Below, one piece after another: positions 62,936 to 64,000 of a stretch of DNA of 64,000 nt. Each line of letters begins with the position of its first letter. Within the stretch, counting starts at the first letter, position 1. Made by a program: the position numbers and the translations under genes. Source of the DNA: an uncultured Oscillospiraceae bacterium (GTDB lineage Bacteria > Bacillota > Clostridia > Oscillospirales > Acutalibacteraceae); contig UQBX01000005.1 of NCBI GenBank assembly GCA_900539425.1, forward strand, positions 1 through 64,000, given 5' to 3'. Below the pieces are notes generated by a model that saw only the letters and a list, made by a program, of their open reading frames with translations, searched no databases and was not told the origin of the DNA.

Positions 62936-63542
62936 ATATCTTCTCAAAGTCCGATGCGGGGTGCTTGCATATAGGGCAGATGAAATCATCGGGCAGTTTT
63001 TCACCCTTGTATTCATATCCGCAAACTCTGCACCGCCAAACTGTTTGCTCAGTAGTTTTTTCAGCGGGTTTCGGTTTTATATTGCTGTGATAATAAGCAT
63101 AGGTAGCAGATGGCGTGTCTGAAAGTGTTTTCGCATCCTCAACAACGGCAATAAACATTGTGTGTGTTTCCTCATCTATCTCGTTTTCAACCCTTGCCGC
63201 AATGAAAGCGTTAGTGCCTCGGGTGATGTAAACAACACCGTTTTCAGCCCTCTCATAGTCTGAAAAATCACTGAATTTATCCGTGTCAAATCCGCTCTGA
63301 AAGCCAAAATGTTTGAAAAGCTCAAAGTCAGCGCTTTCGTCAAGTACAGAAATATTAAAAACACCCGTATTTTTAATCATATCGTGTGTTTTGCTTTTTT
63401 TGTTTATTGTAACTGAAACTCTGTTGGGCGAATCCGTTATCTGCCCCGCTGTGTTCACTATGCAGCCGTTGTCGCCGTCATTTTCCTGAGCAGTAATGAC
63501 ATAAAGTCCGTAAGAAAATTTAAATAATGCGTTGTTGTCCAT
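62934..63542 (-). CDS. hrb: Flavin reductase-rubredoxin fusion (high-molecular-weight rubredoxin)
   Basis: A 202-aa protein. Residues 1-~150 are a flavin reductase-like split barrel (FKFSYGLYVITAQENDG ... VNTAGQITDSPNRVSVTINKKS). The C-terminal ~45 residues form a rubredoxin with C-R-V-C-G and C-P-I-C-K, the four iron ligands. Such fusions pass NAD(P)H electrons to oxygen- or superoxide-reducing proteins in anaerobes such as Moorella. The divergent neighbour encodes a superoxide reductase, a fitting electron acceptor. Confidence 0.92.
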   Translation of the reverse strand: MDNNALFKFSYGLYVITAQENDGDNGCIVNTAGQITDSPNRVSVTINKKSKTHDMIKNTGVFNISVLDESADFELFKHFGFQSGFDTDKFSDFSDYERAENGVVYITRGTNAFIAARVENEIDEETHTMFIAVVEDAKTLSDTPSATYAYYHSNIKPKPAEKTTEQTVWRCRVCGYEYKGEKLPDDFICPICKHPASDFEKI

Positions 63543-63630
63543 AACATCTTCCTTTCTTTTTACTATTTTACCCGCATTGTGCTTAAATTAATTGATTAAG
63601 GAAAAGATAATTAAAAAAGGAGTGTTTTTT
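63543..63630. promoter_or_regulatory. Divergent regulatory region of the oxygen-defence pair
   Basis: 88 bases between the two start codons. It contains ribosome sites for both genes (AGGAAG on the minus strand, AAAAGGAG on the plus strand) and the AT-rich inverted repeat CTTAA...TTAAG at about 63582-63600. Individual -35/-10 elements are not clear enough to mark. Confidence 0.45.
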
Positions 63631-64000
63631 ATGGAAACCAAATTTTACTATTGTCCCACTTGTAAAAACATAATTACAAAAATAGAGGATAAAAATATGC
63701 CTGTGGTTTGCTGTGAGCATAATATGAAACTTATGGAGCCGTGCACATCTGACGGCGCCGAGGAAAAGCATGTGCCAGTGATAGAGCAAAACGGCAACAA
63801 AGTTACCGTAAAAGTGGGGGAGACGGAACATCCGATGACAAAGGATCACCTGATATCATGGATAGTGCTCAGCACGGATAAGGGCTTTCAGATAAAGTAT
63901 CTTTCTCACAATGATAAACCGCATGCCGTGTTTTATGTAGCGGACGGGGAAACACCCTTGTCGGCTGTTGCGTATTGTAATATTCACGAACTGTGGAAAA
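63631..64000 (+). CDS. dfx: Desulfoferrodoxin (superoxide reductase), partial at the window edge
   Basis: Reads M-E-T-K-F-Y-Y-C-P-T-C-K and stays open to the last base, giving about 123 residues with no stop. The N-terminal rubredoxin-like iron site has Cys8, Cys11, Cys27 and Cys28. The catalytic Fe centre ligands are present: His in EKHVPVI, His in ETEHPM, His in TKDH, and Cys/His in YCNIHELW. The protein reduces superoxide to peroxide using electrons from rubredoxin. AAAAGGAG lies eight bases before the ATG. The sequence reaches the usual C-terminal end of the family, so only a residue or so and the stop are probably missing. Confidence 0.92.
   Translation, partial: METKFYYCPTCKNIITKIEDKNMPVVCCEHNMKLMEPCTSDGAEEKHVPVIEQNGNKVTVKVGETEHPMTKDHLISWIVLSTDKGFQIKYLSHNDKPHAVFYVADGETPLSAVAYCNIHELWK

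Noticed and set aside
63583..63849. Minus-strand 88-codon frame near the right edge
   Set aside because: Antisense to the desulfoferrodoxin gene, which has all iron ligands and a clear ribosome site.

Overview
The window looks like a chromosomal segment of a strictly anaerobic Gram-positive bacterium of the class Clostridia, most likely a gut Oscillospiraceae/Ruminococcaceae-type organism (inference). The support is an rnfCDGEAB operon in clostridial gene order, an archaeal-type short prolyl-tRNA synthetase, a desulfoferrodoxin beside a flavin reductase-rubredoxin fusion, an LPNTG-anchored surface protein, a CpsB/CpsD-type tyrosine phosphorelay, strong AGGAGG-type ribosome sites and consensus sigma-A promoters. 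No rRNA, tRNA, CRISPR array or insertion sequence was found.

Layout. 1-1662 is the end of an integrated mobile element with a large serine recombinase; its junction splits a helix-turn-helix regulator gene whose 3' part survives at 1661-2224, followed by a YdcF/SanA-like protein. 3050-4630 is an amidohydrolase. 4703-6952 (minus strand) is a Wzz/BY-kinase/PHP-phosphatase set without glycosyltransferases. It diverges, through back-to-back consensus promoters, from a plus-strand group at 7102-12250: a large predicted glycosidase, a membrane-tailed metallophosphoesterase and a GtrA-like protein. 12400-18557 is minus strand: a peptide-binding lipoprotein, a VanZ-like protein, nagB, a PepSY-like protein, metG and tatD.

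19008-31170 is the information-processing core: rpoB-rpoC-rpsL-rpsG-fusA-tuf, with separate promoters before rpoB, at the end of rpoC and before tuf. An acyltransferase gene follows, bracketed by two copies of the same terminator. Then come recD2, a MreB homologue and a cobalamin module (ATP:corrinoid adenosyltransferase, EcfT, fused double EcfA ATPase, CbrT-like S component). After an AT-rich intergenic region lies an LPNTG-anchored surface protein of 1094 residues. A small membrane protein, galE and proS follow on the minus strand.

46390-52615 is a complete F-type ATP synthase operon (atpBEFHAGDC). Next are a HAD-DUF523 fusion and a lipoprotein, then 54649-62108: rnfCDGEAB-apbE-NusG_II-Gx transporter-gamma carbonic anhydrase, mostly with stop/start overlaps. 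Rnf would convert ferredoxin energy to an ion gradient for the ATP synthase, and ApbE would attach FMN to RnfD and RnfG. The c-subunit lacks the known Na+-site residues, which points to proton coupling at least at the ATP synthase. The window closes with a GNAT acetyltransferase and a divergent oxygen-defence pair (flavin reductase-rubredoxin and a superoxide reductase cut by the window edge).

Most genes are ordinary. The items most worth a second look are the element junction inside a regulator gene, the tyrosine phosphorelay facing an uncharacterised glycosidase/phosphoesterase operon, the terminator-bracketed acyltransferase, the HAD-DUF523 fusion, and the extended rnf operon.
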